A DNA stretch of 64,000 bases from the NCBI GenBank assembly GCA_005502925.1, contig SCPD01000002.1, positions 310,001 to 374,000 of the forward strand, written 5' to 3'. Positions within the stretch are counted from its first letter, which is position 1; every line of letters starts with the position of its first letter. Source of the stretch: Rhizobiales bacterium Y(2018) (GTDB taxonomy: Bacteria > Pseudomonadota > Alphaproteobacteria > Rhizobiales > Aestuariivirgaceae). Of the stretch, positions 32,924-42,376 are shown one piece after another. The notes below the pieces were generated by a model. It saw only the letters and a list, made by a program, of their open reading frames with translations. It made no database searches and was not told the DNA's origin. The position numbers were made by a program, and so were the translations under genes.

Positions 32924-34445
32924 TACCGCGATCTCCGCCGCTCCCCGCCGCGCCAGCGACAACTCAGCCCTCGTCGCCAAGCGTTATCGCTCCGAGCGCC
33001 GCTTCAAACTCTACGGCATCGCCGCCATCGCGGTGACGGCGGTCTTCCTCGTGCTGCTCTTCGCCGACATCCTGGTGAAGGGCCTGCCGGCCTTCTTCGA
33101 GCATCGCATGACGCTGCCGGTCAGCGTGTCGCAGGAAGCGATCGATCCGCAGAACTCGAAGGACCCCAAGGTCATCCGCACCGGCGACTTCGACGGGCCG
33201 ATCCGCGAAGCCTTCCGCGCCATGTTCCCGGATGTCACCTCGCGCGGCGATCGCAAGAAACTTTTGGGACTCCTGAGCTCGGGCGCCGCCGATGACTTCC
33301 GCGCCATGGTGGTGAACAACCCGTCGCTCATCGGCACGGATGCCAAGGTACCGGTGCTGCTGTCCGACGACGCCGACCAGTATCTGAAAGGGCGCCAGAC
33401 CGGCGTCGAGAAGATTCAGGGTCAGGGCACGATCGCCGCCAGCGCCGATGGCGAGAAGTTCAAGCTTATGACGGACAAGACCCCGGTCCTGACCGCCGGC
33501 GATATCGTCCGCCTGAATGGCGGCGCCTTCCGGGTGGTCTCGGCCGACAATGGCGCCTATGTCGCCGAGCAGGTATTGGCGCCCAAGTCGCTCGATCCGG
33601 CCAATGCCGGCGCCTGGGACATCGTCCGCTTCACGGTCACGGAGCACAATCGCCGCATCGACGACCAGGAAGCCCTGTGGCTCGAGCAGCTGAAAGAGAA
33701 AGGCGTCGCCGAGAATGGCGTCGCCTGGCGCTTCTTCTCCTCGGGTGACTCGCGCGAGCCGGAGCTCGCCGGCATCAGGGGTGCGCTGACGGGCTCGATC
33801 CTTACTCTTCTGGTGACCTTGTTCCTCTGCCTGCCGATCGGCGTCGCCGCGGCCATCTATCTCGAGGAATTCGCGCCCAAGAACCGCCTGACCCAGCTCA
33901 TCGAGGTGAACATCAACAATCTCGCGGCGGTGCCTTCGATCGTCTTCGGCCTTCTGGGCCTCGCCATGTTCCTCAACTTCTTCGGCCTGCCGCGCTCGGC
34001 CCCGCTGGTCGGCGGCCTGGTCCTGGCGCTCCTGGTGCTGCCCACCATCATCATCGCATCGCGCGCAGCACTGCGCGCCGTGCCACCCTCGATCAAGGAA
34101 GCGGCCTTGGGTGTCGGCGCCTCGCATCAGCAGGCGATCTTCCACCATGTCCTGCCCTTGGCGATGCCCGGCATCATGACCGGCACCATCATCGGCATGG
34201 CGCATGCCCTGGGTGAGACGGCGCCACTTCTGATGATCGGCATGGTCGCCTTCATCGTCGATGTTCCGGGCGGCTTCACCGACGCCGCCACCGCGCTGCC
34301 GATCCAGATCTATCTCTGGTCGGACCTGCCGGAAATCGCCTTCCAGTCCAAGACGGCAGGCGCCATCATCGTTCTTCTCGTTTTCCTGTTCGTCATGAAC
34401 GCCGCCGCAATCCTGTTGCGTAAGCGCTTCGAGCGCCGCTGGTAA
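32916..34445 (+). CDS. pstA: Phosphate ABC transporter permease PstA
   Basis: Inner-membrane subunit of 509 residues. After one helix (about 25-55) there is a large soluble, probably periplasmic segment (about 60-270) of the kind called DUF3333 in alphaproteobacterial PstA proteins. The permease core with five helices follows (about 285-505) and includes the EAA-like loop P-P-S-I-K-E-A-A-L-G-V-G-A-S-H-Q-Q-A-I-F near 395. It overlaps pstC and lies 3 bp before pstB. Confidence 0.95.
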   Translation: MTDTAISAAPRRASDNSALVAKRYRSERRFKLYGIAAIAVTAVFLVLLFADILVKGLPAFFEHRMTLPVSVSQEAIDPQNSKDPKVIRTGDFDGPIREAFRAMFPDVTSRGDRKKLLGLLSSGAADDFRAMVVNNPSLIGTDAKVPVLLSDDADQYLKGRQTGVEKIQGQGTIAASADGEKFKLMTDKTPVLTAGDIVRLNGGAFRVVSADNGAYVAEQVLAPKSLDPANAGAWDIVRFTVTEHNRRIDDQEALWLEQLKEKGVAENGVAWRFFSSGDSREPELAGIRGALTGSILTLLVTLFLCLPIGVAAAIYLEEFAPKNRLTQLIEVNINNLAAVPSIVFGLLGLAMFLNFFGLPRSAPLVGGLVLALLVLPTIIIASRAALRAVPPSIKEAALGVGASHQQAIFHHVLPLAMPGIMTGTIIGMAHALGETAPLLMIGMVAFIVDVPGGFTDAATALPIQIYLWSDLPEIAFQSKTAGAIIVLLVFLFVMNAAAILLRKRFERRW

Positions 34446-34448
34446 GTT

Positions 34449-35282
34449 ATGAAAGGGTCAGCCTCCATGGATACCATGATCAAGACGCCGGTCGCCGATA
34501 GCGCTCCGCGCATCGCGCGCGAGCGCCCCTTGAAGATCAAGGCGCGCAATGTCGACGTCTATTATGGCGAGAAACATGCCATCAATGATCTGAGCATCGA
34601 CATTCCCGACAGCGCCGTCTCGGCCTTCATCGGTCCCTCGGGCTGCGGCAAGTCGACCTTCCTGCGCTCGATCAACCGCATGAACGACACGATCCCGTCC
34701 TGCCGGGTCACCGGCAATATCGAGATCGACGGCCGCGACATCTACGACAGAGGTCTCGATGTGGTGCAATTGCGCGCCCGCATCGGCATGGTGTTCCAAA
34801 AGCCCAATCCGTTCCCCAAGTCGATCTACGAGAATGTCGCTTACGGCCCGCGCATCCACGGCTTCGCCAAGAACAAGACCGATCTCGAGGAGATCGTCGT
34901 GACGAGCCTGAAAAAGGCCGGTCTTTTCGAAGAGGTCAAGGACCGGCTCGATCATTCGGGCACCAGCCTGTCGGGCGGCCAGCAGCAGCGCCTGTGCATC
35001 GCGCGCGCCATCGCCGTCAATCCGGAGGTGATCCTGATGGACGAGCCGTGCTCGGCGCTCGACCCGATCGCCACCGCGCGCATCGAGGAGCTCATCGACG
35101 AACTGCGCCAGAATTTCTGCATCGTCATCGTCACCCATTCGATGCAGCAGGCGGCGCGCGTGTCGCAACTCACCGCGTTCTTCCATCTGGGCAATCTGGT
35201 GGAGGTCGGCGACACCGACGACATCTTCACCGCGCCCAAGGACAAGCGCACCCAGGATTACATCACCGGCCGCTTCGGCTGA
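34449..35282 (+). CDS. pstB: Phosphate ABC transporter ATP-binding protein PstB
   Basis: Energises PstCA. The 277 residues have Walker [10 protein letters not shown], signature L-S-G-G-Q-Q-Q-R-L, Walker [14 protein letters not shown] and the switch His in [13 protein letters not shown] near the front ([13 protein letters not shown]) is typical of PstB. The start is either ATG 34449 or ATG 34467; the latter has AAAGGG upstream. Confidence 0.97.
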   Translation: MKGSASMDTMIKTPVADSAPRIARERPLKIKARNVDVYYGEKHAINDLSIDIPDSAVSAFIGPSGCGKSTFLRSINRMNDTIPSCRVTGNIEIDGRDIYDRGLDVVQLRARIGMVFQKPNPFPKSIYENVAYGPRIHGFAKNKTDLEEIVVTSLKKAGLFEEVKDRLDHSGTSLSGGQQQRLCIARAIAVNPEVILMDEPCSALDPIATARIEELIDELRQNFCIVIVTHSMQQAARVSQLTAFFHLGNLVEVGDTDDIFTAPKDKRTQDYITGRFG

Positions 35283-35299
35283 CCGCGGAGTAGAGGACT

Positions 35300-36016
35300 A
35301 TGTCTGACCATATCGTCAAAGCCTATGACGAGGACCTCGCCAATCTCAAGACGATGCTCGCCCAGATGGGCGGCCTCGCCGAGGATCACCTTGCCAAGGC
35401 CATCGAGGCGCTGGCCAAGCGCGATACCAAGCTCGCCGATTACGTGATCGGGCAGGACGAGAAGATCGACGCGCTCGAGCTGCAGCTCGAGGAGCGCGCC
35501 ATCCTCACCATCGCCAAGCGCCAGCCCATGGCGCGCGATCTGCGCGAGATCATGGTGGCCATCCGCATCGCTTCCGACCTCGAGCGTATCGGCGATCTCG
35601 CCAAGAACATCGCCAAGCGCTCGCACGCCATTTCGGAAGCGCTGCCGCGCAAGCTCGCCACCGGGCTTACCCGCATGGGACGCCTCTCGCTCGAGCAGCT
35701 GAAAGACGTGCTCGACGCCTATACGACGACCGACGACGCCAAGGCGCTGGAAGTCTGGCGCAATGACGGTGAGCTCGATGCCCTCTACAATTCGATCTTC
35801 CGCGAGCTCCTCACTTACATGATGGAAGACCCGCGCATGATCGGGCCTTGCACCCATCTTCTCTTCGGCGCCAAGAATTTCGAGCGCATCGGCGATCATG
35901 CCACCAACATTGCGGAGAATATCCACTATCTGGTGTCCGGCCGGCCGATGCGCGAGGAGCGCCCGAAGAAGGATACCACCAGCACGACGGCTTTTGATTC
36001 ACTGAATGAGCGCTGA
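35300..36016 (+). CDS. phoU: Phosphate signalling protein PhoU
   Basis: Helical regulator of 238 residues that links PstSCAB to PhoR. Two three-helix repeats carry the metal-cluster motifs E-R-I-G-D-L-A-K-N-I near 92 and E-R-I-G-D-H-A-T-N-I-A-E near 196. The stop overlaps the start of phoB (TGATG). Confidence 0.97.
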   Translation: MSDHIVKAYDEDLANLKTMLAQMGGLAEDHLAKAIEALAKRDTKLADYVIGQDEKIDALELQLEERAILTIAKRQPMARDLREIMVAIRIASDLERIGDLAKNIAKRSHAISEALPRKLATGLTRMGRLSLEQLKDVLDAYTTTDDAKALEVWRNDGELDALYNSIFRELLTYMMEDPRMIGPCTHLLFGAKNFERIGDHATNIAENIHYLVSGRPMREERPKKDTTSTTAFDSLNER

Positions 36017-36714
36017 TGACTGCTTCCATCCTCATCGTCGAAGACGAAGAACCGATCCAGATCCTTCTGACCTACAACCTGCAGGCCGAAGGGTTCCGGG
36101 TACGCGCCACCGCCAATGGCGAGGACACGGCCCATCTCGTCAATGAAGAGCGTCCCGACCTCATCCTGCTCGACTGGATGCTGCCGGGCATATCGGGCAT
36201 CGAGGTCTGCCGCCTGCTGCGCTCGCGCCCCGAGACGCGCGACATACCGGTCATCATGCTGACCGCGCGCGGCGAGGAGAATGAGCGCGTGCGCGGCCTC
36301 GCCACCGGCGCCGACGACTATATCGTCAAGCCGTTCTCGGTGCCGGAGCTGCTCGCCCGCATCAAGACGATCCTGCGCCGCGTCAATCCGGACGCCATCG
36401 CCGAGCGTCTCAAGGCTGGCGACATCGCCCTCGACCGCCGCACCAGGCGGGTGACGCGCGCCACCCGCGACATCACTCTGTCGCCGACCGAATTCCGCCT
36501 GCTCGAATATCTCATGCAGAGCCCCGGCCGGGTCTATAGCCGCTCGCAGCTTCTCGACGCCGTCTGGGGCCGCGACATCTATGTCGATGAACGCACCGTC
36601 GACGTCCATGTCGGCCGCCTGCGCAAATGCCTGAAACGCGGCCGCGAGATCGACCCGATCCGCACCGTGCGCGGCATGGGCTATTCCTTCGACGAGCGCT
36701 TCGGGCGGGGCTGA
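36016..36714 (+). CDS. phoB: Phosphate regulon response regulator PhoB
   Basis: OmpR-type regulator of 232 residues. The receiver has acidic residues D10/E11/E12, phospho-acceptor D53, T83 and K105. The winged-helix domain (about 130-230) contains L-S-P-T-E-F-R-L-L-E-Y-L-M and R-T-V-D-V-H-V-G-R-L-R-K. Its place at the end of the pst-phoU operon fixes the identity. It should bind the Pho-box repeats before phoR and pstS. Confidence 0.97.
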   Translation: MTASILIVEDEEPIQILLTYNLQAEGFRVRATANGEDTAHLVNEERPDLILLDWMLPGISGIEVCRLLRSRPETRDIPVIMLTARGEENERVRGLATGADDYIVKPFSVPELLARIKTILRRVNPDAIAERLKAGDIALDRRTRRVTRATRDITLSPTEFRLLEYLMQSPGRVYSRSQLLDAVWGRDIYVDERTVDVHVGRLRKCLKRGREIDPIRTVRGMGYSFDERFGRG

Positions 36715-36818
36715 GCCTCCCTGGCTCGCGCAAGCGTGGAACCCGGCCCGCCGCCGCTCCTGACGCATACTGACACGGCATGGTCTCAATAGAGGTGAAA
36801 ACCTATATTGAGGTTCCC

Positions 36819-37826
36819 ATGCCGACACCCCGCCCGGAAAGCTGGCTCTATCCGACCGAACGCGGCCTTTTTTGCGCGCCGGGCCAGTTCCATATCGATC
36901 CGCACCTTCCGGTGGAGCGTGCGGTCATCACCCATGGCCATGGCGATCATGCCCGCTCAGGCCACGGCGCGGTGCTCGCCACCCATGAAACCATCGAGAT
37001 CATGAAAGTGCGCTACGGTGCAGATTGCGCGGCTGAGTTCCAGGCCGCCAATGGCGCTCAGAGCATCAATGGCGTCACGGTCAAGCTGGTGCCGGCCGGG
37101 CACATATTGGGCTCGGCCCAGATCGTGCTCGACTGGCAAGGTTCCCGCGCCGTCGTCTCCGGCGACTATAAGCGCTCGCCCGACCCGACCTGCGCCCCCT
37201 TCGAGCTGGTGCCATGCGATCTCTTTATTACTGAAGCGACTTTCGGCCTGCCGGTCTTCCGCCATGAGCCGGCGGAGAAAGAGGCCCGCCGCCTCCTGGC
37301 CTCGCTGGAGGCCAATCCCGAGCGCACGCATCTTCTGGGCGCTTATAATCTCGGCAAATGCCAGCGCATGATCGCGCTGACGCGTGAGGCGGGCTACGAC
37401 CGCCCGATCTATCTGCATGGCGGCCTGCGCAATCTCTGCGATCTTTATGTCCGGCTCGGCGTCGATCTGGGCGATTTGCGCAATGTCATGGACAGCGAGC
37501 CCGCCGAGCTCAAAGGCGCCCTGGTCCTGTGCCCGCCTTCTGCTTTGAGCGACCGCTGGTCGAGGCGCCTCGCCGATCCCTTGACCTGCTATGCCTCGGG
37601 CTGGATGCGGGTGAAGGGCCGCGCCCGCCAGCATGGCGTTGAATTGCCGCTCGTGGTGTCCGATCATTGCGACTGGCCGGAGCTTCTCACGACGATCGAG
37701 GAGACCGGGGCGGCCGAGATCTGGGTCACTCATGGCCGTGAGGATGCGCTGGTGCATCAGATCGGCCTCATGGGCCGGCGCGGCCGGGCGCTGGCGCTCG
37801 TTGGATTCGAAGATGAAGGCGACTGA
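36819..37826 (+). CDS. Ligase-associated DNA exonuclease (MBL fold)
   Basis: Metallo-beta-lactamase-fold nuclease of 335 residues of the family that accompanies a bacterial ATP-dependent DNA ligase. The metal motif is T-H39-G-H41-G-D43-H44, followed by G-H-I-L-G-S-A-Q near 95 and S-G-D-Y-K-R near 117. A C-terminal D-H-C-D-W near 285 gives the final ligand. The start 36819 (M-P-T-P-R-P-E-S-W-L) follows GAGG; an upstream extension of 13 residues is less likely. It lies 72 bp before the ligase gene; the pair is thought to act in crosslink/cisplatin damage repair. Confidence 0.9.
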   Translation: MPTPRPESWLYPTERGLFCAPGQFHIDPHLPVERAVITHGHGDHARSGHGAVLATHETIEIMKVRYGADCAAEFQAANGAQSINGVTVKLVPAGHILGSAQIVLDWQGSRAVVSGDYKRSPDPTCAPFELVPCDLFITEATFGLPVFRHEPAEKEARRLLASLEANPERTHLLGAYNLGKCQRMIALTREAGYDRPIYLHGGLRNLCDLYVRLGVDLGDLRNVMDSEPAELKGALVLCPPSALSDRWSRRLADPLTCYASGWMRVKGRARQHGVELPLVVSDHCDWPELLTTIEETGAAEIWVTHGREDALVHQIGLMGRRGRALALVGFEDEGD

Positions 37827-37848
37827 CATCCGCGCCACCCACCGTCAT

Positions 37849-37864
37849 CCCGGCGAAAGCCGGG
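37849..37864. repeat. Short palindromic repeat CCCGGC-GAAA-GCCGGG
   Basis: Perfect 6-bp hairpin with a GAAA loop between the exonuclease and ligase genes, inside the wording GTCATCCCGGCGAAAGCCGG, a common dispersed motif in alphaproteobacterial intergenic DNA. Confidence 0.5.
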
Positions 37865-37898
37865 ACAACTCTTATACCTGTGAATGCGAGTATGAGTA

Positions 37899-39473
37899 AT
37901 GCAGGCTTTCGCCGAGCTTCTCGATCGGCTGGTTTATACGACGGCGCGTAACGCCAAGCTGAAACTGCTCGAGGACTACTTCAAGCAGGTGCCTGATCCC
38001 GATCGCGGCTGGGCGCTCGCGGCGTTGACCGACGGCCTGCCTTTGCGCCTGTCCATCCGCAAGACGCTTGCGACCATACTCGAGCCGCATGTCGATCCGC
38101 TGCTCTACCGCCTGTCGCGCGATTATGTCGGCGACACCGCCGAGACCGTCTCGCTGCTGTGGCCCGATGCGCGCGCCAATGCGCCGCCGCCCTCGATCAG
38201 CGACGTCGTCGCCGAAGTCAGTTCCGCTTCCTCGCGCGAATTTCCCCGCGTGCTCGAACGGCTGCTCGACCGGCTCGACGTCAAGGGCCGCTTCGCCCTC
38301 CTGAAGCTGCTCTCGGGTGCCTTGCGGGTGGGCGTTTCGGCACGCCTCGCCAAGACCGCCATCGCCCAGGCTTTTGGGCGCGCCGTCGAGGAGATCGAGG
38401 AAGTCTGGCACGCGGTGACGCCGCCTTACGGCGACATGTTCGCCTGGCTGGAGGGCAGGGGCGAGCGGCCCGATCCCGGCCGCAAAGCGACTTTCCGGCC
38501 GGTGATGCTGGCGCATCCGATCGAGGAGGGCGACTGGCAGGGGCTCGCGCCCGAAGACATCGCCGCCGAGTGGAAATGGGACGGCATAAGGGTGCAGCTG
38601 TCGGCGCGGCCAGGCGATGTCAGGCTGTTCTCGCGCGCCGGCGATGACATATCGGGCGCCTTTCCCGACATCGTCCAGGCCTTCGCGCATACGGAAGGCG
38701 TGCTCGACGGCGAGCTCCTGGTGCTGCGCGATCGTGCGGTGGCGCCTTTCAACGACCTGCAGCAGCGCCTCAACCGCAAGGGTGTCACGGGCAAGATGCT
38801 GCAGGATTATCCCGCCCATATCCGTCTCTATGACATTCTCTTCGATGCCCAGGAGGATGTGCGCGAATTGAGCTATCTCGAGCGCCGCGCCAGGCTCGAG
38901 GCCTGGTATGAGCGTTTTCTCCCGAGCCTCGCCGATGTGAGCGCGCTGGTGCCTTTTGCCGCCTTCAGCGAATTGGAGGAGAAATGGCGACAGGCGCGCG
39001 AGAACGGCATCGAGGGGCTGATGCTGAAGCGCAAGGACAGCCCCTATCTGGCCGGCCGGCCCAAGGGCCATTGGTACAAATGGAAGCGCGCCGCGCTCAC
39101 CCTCGATTGCGTGCTGATGTATGCCCAGCGCGGCTCGGGCAAGCGCTCCTCGTATTATTCCGACTACACCTTCGGCGTGTGGAAGACGCCCGACGAGCTG
39201 GTGCCGGTCGGCAAGGCCTATTCGGGCTTCACCGATGAGGAGCTGTTGCGCCTCGACCGCTGGATCAGGACCAATACGGTGGAGCGCTTCGGCCCGGTGC
39301 GCCAAGTAGCACCTGGCCTGGTGCTGGAAATCGCTTTCGACGCCGTCCAGCCATCCACGCGGCACAAATCCGGCGTCGCTTTGCGCTTCCCGCGCGTGCA
39401 TCGCATCCGCTGGGACAAGCCGGCTCGGGAAGCCGAGACCCTGGCGGCGGTCCAGGCGCTCATCCCATCCTGA
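37899..39473 (+). CDS. ATP-dependent DNA ligase, cisplatin-damage-response type
   Basis: Ligase of 524 residues with three parts: an N-terminal DNA-binding domain (about 1-200), the adenylation domain with active-site K226 in E-W-K-W-D-G-I-R and motif III D-G-E-L-L-V, and an OB domain (about 415-520) ending F-P-R-V-H-R-I-R-W-D-K-P. Family knowledge: it often sits with an exonuclease, an Lhr-type helicase and a phosphoesterase (PdeM). Here only the exonuclease is present, and the next gene is an ABC transporter component. Confidence 0.92.
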   Translation: MQAFAELLDRLVYTTARNAKLKLLEDYFKQVPDPDRGWALAALTDGLPLRLSIRKTLATILEPHVDPLLYRLSRDYVGDTAETVSLLWPDARANAPPPSISDVVAEVSSASSREFPRVLERLLDRLDVKGRFALLKLLSGALRVGVSARLAKTAIAQAFGRAVEEIEEVWHAVTPPYGDMFAWLEGRGERPDPGRKATFRPVMLAHPIEEGDWQGLAPEDIAAEWKWDGIRVQLSARPGDVRLFSRAGDDISGAFPDIVQAFAHTEGVLDGELLVLRDRAVAPFNDLQQRLNRKGVTGKMLQDYPAHIRLYDILFDAQEDVRELSYLERRARLEAWYERFLPSLADVSALVPFAAFSELEEKWRQARENGIEGLMLKRKDSPYLAGRPKGHWYKWKRAALTLDCVLMYAQRGSGKRSSYYSDYTFGVWKTPDELVPVGKAYSGFTDEELLRLDRWIRTNTVERFGPVRQVAPGLVLEIAFDAVQPSTRHKSGVALRFPRVHRIRWDKPAREAETLAAVQALIPS

Positions 39474-39500
39474 GACGGTTTTTGCATTAACATGTCGGAA

Positions 39501-39534
39501 TTGGGCTCCGGCCCAAAACTTGTCTTAGGACAAG
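39501..39534. promoter_or_regulatory. Two adjacent palindromes after the ligase gene
   Basis: TTGGGC-TCCG-GCCCAA (39501-39516) and CTTGTC-TTAG-GACAAG (39519-39534) lie 27 bp past the ligase stop. They may form a terminator without a clear T run, or an operator for the ABC operon. The rest of the 277-bp gap up to the binding-protein gene is AT-rich around 39580-39605 and shows no recognisable gene. Confidence 0.4.
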
Positions 39535-39750
39535 CGCCTGAAAGCGTCAGAACCATTGACGAGGTGCTGCCATCATGACAGTTTTGATCAACCAAAATAA
39601 TAAAAAGCGACACAGGGCTTACTGGACGGTATCGGGGAGGAGACGGTTACTGCGTGCCGGCTAGGCAGTGAGCGCAGCAGCCGTTGTGAGGCGCATGACC
39701 TGCGGCCGCTCCTCGATTTGGAAATGCACCTATCGAAGGAGACATTCGCA

Positions 39751-41352
39751 ATGAGCGAACTAGAACAAAAACTCAAAATGGCCACCAGCCTTGCCGGCAA
39801 GGGCAAGGTTTCCCGTCGCGACTTCATCCAGCTCGCCATGCTGGCGGGCTTCACCGCCGCGGCCGGCAATGCGATGTTCGTCAAGGCCGTCCGCGCCGAA
39901 CCGAAAAAAGGCGGTTCCGCCCGTTTCGGCCTGGCCCACGGCGCCACGACCGACACGCTCGATCCGGTCGGCTACCCCGACACTTTCACCCAATGCGCCT
40001 TCTGGGGCGCGCTGTCGAACAGCCTCACCGAGGTCGATGCCAAGGGCAATGTGGTGCCCGATCTCGCCGAATCCTATGAGCCCTCGGACGGCGCCAAGAA
40101 ATGGGCGTTCAAGCTGCGCAAGGGCGCCACGTTCCATGATGGCAAGACGGTGACCCCCGACGATGTCGTCGCCTCCTTCCGCCATCATATGGGCCCTGAT
40201 TCCAAATCGGCGGCGAAATCGCTGCTCGACCCGATCGCCGACATCAAGGCAGACGGACCGGAGACGGTCATCTTCACGTTGAAAGACGGCAGCGCCGACT
40301 TCCCCTATCTGGCGAGCGACTATCACATCCCGATCATGCCGGTGAAGGACGGCAAGTCGGACTGGCAGTCGGGCGTGCGCTCAGGCCCCTTCGTGCTCGA
40401 GAAATTCGAGCCGGGCGTGTCGGCCAGGTTCAAGCGCAATCCGAATTATTTCAAGTCGAACCAGCCCTATCTCGACGAGGTCGAGTTCATCGCCATCACC
40501 GATGTCGCGGCGCGCACTAACGCGTTGACCACCGGCGATGTCGACTTCATTGGCCGCGCCGACCTGAAGACACTCGAGCTTCTGAAGCGTAATCCCAATG
40601 TCGAGATCCTTGAGCTCTCGGGTTATGGCCATTACGTGTTGCCGATGAACACGACCATGGCGCCGTTCGACAACAATGATGTGCGCCTTGCCATGAAATG
40701 GGCGATCGATCGCGAGGAAATCCAGAAGAAGATCTTCCTCGACCATGCGACGGTCGGCAACGACAACCCGATCGCCAAGGCGGTGAAATATGCGATCGAT
40801 CCGGAGCCCAAATACAAATACGATCCGGACAAGGCGAAGTTCCATCTGAAGAAGGCGGGCTACGAGACGCTGAAAGTCGATTTGTCGGTCGCCGACGCGG
40901 CCTTCGCCGGTGCGGTTGACGCCGGCGTGCTCATCAAGGAGACGGCGGCCAAATGTGGCATCGACATCAATGTCGTGCGCGAGGCCGAGGACGCCTATTG
41001 GGACAATGTCTGGCTCAAGAAGGCGTGGTGCGCCGGCTATTGGAGTGGCCGTCCGACCTGCGACTGGGCCTTCTCCATCGCCTATGCGAAGGACGCCGCA
41101 TGGAACGAGACGTTCTGGAAGAATCCGCGCTTCAACGAACTGCTGGTCCAGGCCCGCGCCGAGCTCGACGATGCAAAGCGCGGCTCGATGTATGGTGAGA
41201 TGCAGCAGCTGGTGCATGATGATGGCGGCACCATCCTGCTCGTCTTCAACAACTTCGTGACTGCGAATTCCAAGAAGCTGGCGCATGGCGAGGTCGCTCC
41301 CAACTGGGAGAATGACGGCCTGAAGATCGCCGAGCGTTGGTGGCTCGCATAA
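39751..41352 (+). CDS. Peptide/opine-type ABC transporter substrate-binding protein (SBP family 5)
   Basis: Exported binding protein of 533 residues. A twin-arginine-like leader V-S-R-R-D-F-I-Q-L-A-M-L-A-G-F-T-A-A-A-G spans about 21-40, so Tat export is likely. The family 5 hallmarks follow: L-A-E-S-Y-E-P-S near 100, W-A-F-K-L-R-K-G-A-T-F-H-D-G-K, and R-L-A-M-K-W-A-I-D-R-E near 315. ATG 39751 follows AAGGAG. It heads an operon with two permeases and a double ATPase; oligopeptides, dipeptides or opine-like compounds are possible substrates. Confidence 0.9.
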   Translation: MSELEQKLKMATSLAGKGKVSRRDFIQLAMLAGFTAAAGNAMFVKAVRAEPKKGGSARFGLAHGATTDTLDPVGYPDTFTQCAFWGALSNSLTEVDAKGNVVPDLAESYEPSDGAKKWAFKLRKGATFHDGKTVTPDDVVASFRHHMGPDSKSAAKSLLDPIADIKADGPETVIFTLKDGSADFPYLASDYHIPIMPVKDGKSDWQSGVRSGPFVLEKFEPGVSARFKRNPNYFKSNQPYLDEVEFIAITDVAARTNALTTGDVDFIGRADLKTLELLKRNPNVEILELSGYGHYVLPMNTTMAPFDNNDVRLAMKWAIDREEIQKKIFLDHATVGNDNPIAKAVKYAIDPEPKYKYDPDKAKFHLKKAGYETLKVDLSVADAAFAGAVDAGVLIKETAAKCGIDINVVREAEDAYWDNVWLKKAWCAGYWSGRPTCDWAFSIAYAKDAAWNETFWKNPRFNELLVQARAELDDAKRGSMYGEMQQLVHDDGGTILLVFNNFVTANSKKLAHGEVAPNWENDGLKIAERWWLA

Positions 41353-41363
41353 TAGTGGCGGTT

Positions 41364-41396
41364 CCGGGCCGTCCCCTGAGGACGGCCCGGCCTTTT
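41364..41396 (+). terminator. Strong hairpin between the binding protein and permease genes
   Basis: 11-bp perfect stem CCGGGCCGTCC/GGACGGCCCGG with loop CCTGA, followed by CCTTTT. It probably ends or stabilises most binding-protein transcripts so that the permeases are made at a lower level. Confidence 0.8.
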
Positions 41397-41407
41397 GGAT
41401 TGTGTCG

Positions 41408-42376
41408 ATGCATCCACTTCTGAGAACGGTATTGCAGCGTCTGGGTCTGGGCCTCATCACGCTCTTTGTCGTGTCTCTCATCATCTTCTCGGCGATCGAG
41501 TTCCTGCCCGGCGACTTCGCCAGAGCCATATTGGGCCAGTCGGCGACGCCCGAGACGGTCGAGGCGTTCCAGAAGGAGATCGGCCTCGATAAGCCGCCGC
41601 ATGAGCGTTATCTCAACTGGATCGGCGGCGTGCTGCAGGGCGATTTTGGATCGTCTTTCTCGTCCCGCGTCGGCTTCCGCCGCTCCGTCATGGAGATCAT
41701 CGCGCCCAGGCTCCTCAATACGCTGTTCCTCGCTGGCATCACCGCGCTCGTGGCCATTCCCCTGGCTTTGGGCCTGGGTCTGCTCGCCGCACTCTACCGC
41801 AACAGCATCTTCGACCGGGCCGTCAATGCGGTGACGCTCACCACCATCTCCTTTCCGGAGTTCTTCGTCGCCTACATACTGATGCTGTTCCTGGCGGTGA
41901 AATTCCCGATCTTCCACTCGCTGTCCAACGTGTCGGCGGATATGCCGTTCTTCGAGAAGCTGCAGCGCACCGCCTTGCCTGTCCTCACTTTGACGCTGGT
42001 CATCGTCGCTCATATGATGCGTATGACGCGCGCCGCCATCATCAGCCTTTTGGCCAGTCCCTATATCGAGATGGCCAGGCTCAAGGGCGTGTCGCCCGGC
42101 CAGATCATCCTGCGCCACGCGCTGCCCAATGCCTGGGCGCCGATTGCCAATGTCATCGCCTTCAACCTGGCCTATCTCGTCGTCGGCGCGGTGGTGGTGG
42201 AGGTCGTCTTCGTCTATCCGGGCATCGGCCAGGCTATGGTCGACGCGGTGCGCTCGCGCGACATTCCGGTGGTGCAGGCCTGCGCGCTGATCTTCGCCGT
42301 CACCTATATCCTGCTCAATCTCCTGGCCGATGTCATATCCATCGCCACCAATCCGAGGCTTCTGCATCCGAGATGA
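41408..42376 (+). CDS. ABC transporter permease (DppB-like)
   Basis: Inner-membrane permease of 322 residues with six hydrophobic helices and the DppB signatures: R-T-V-L-Q-R-L-G-L-G-L-I-T at the N-terminus, L-G-Q-S-A-T-P-E...L-D-K-P-P-H-E-R-Y near 40-65, and the EAA loop E-M-A-R-L-K-G-V-S-P-G-Q-I-I-L-R-H-A-L-P-N near 222. ATG 41408 is used; a GTG two codons earlier is possible. It overlaps the next permease gene by 4 bp. Confidence 0.93.
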   Translation: MHPLLRTVLQRLGLGLITLFVVSLIIFSAIEFLPGDFARAILGQSATPETVEAFQKEIGLDKPPHERYLNWIGGVLQGDFGSSFSSRVGFRRSVMEIIAPRLLNTLFLAGITALVAIPLALGLGLLAALYRNSIFDRAVNAVTLTTISFPEFFVAYILMLFLAVKFPIFHSLSNVSADMPFFEKLQRTALPVLTLTLVIVAHMMRMTRAAIISLLASPYIEMARLKGVSPGQIILRHALPNAWAPIANVIAFNLAYLVVGAVVVEVVFVYPGIGQAMVDAVRSRDIPVVQACALIFAVTYILLNLLADVISIATNPRLLHPR

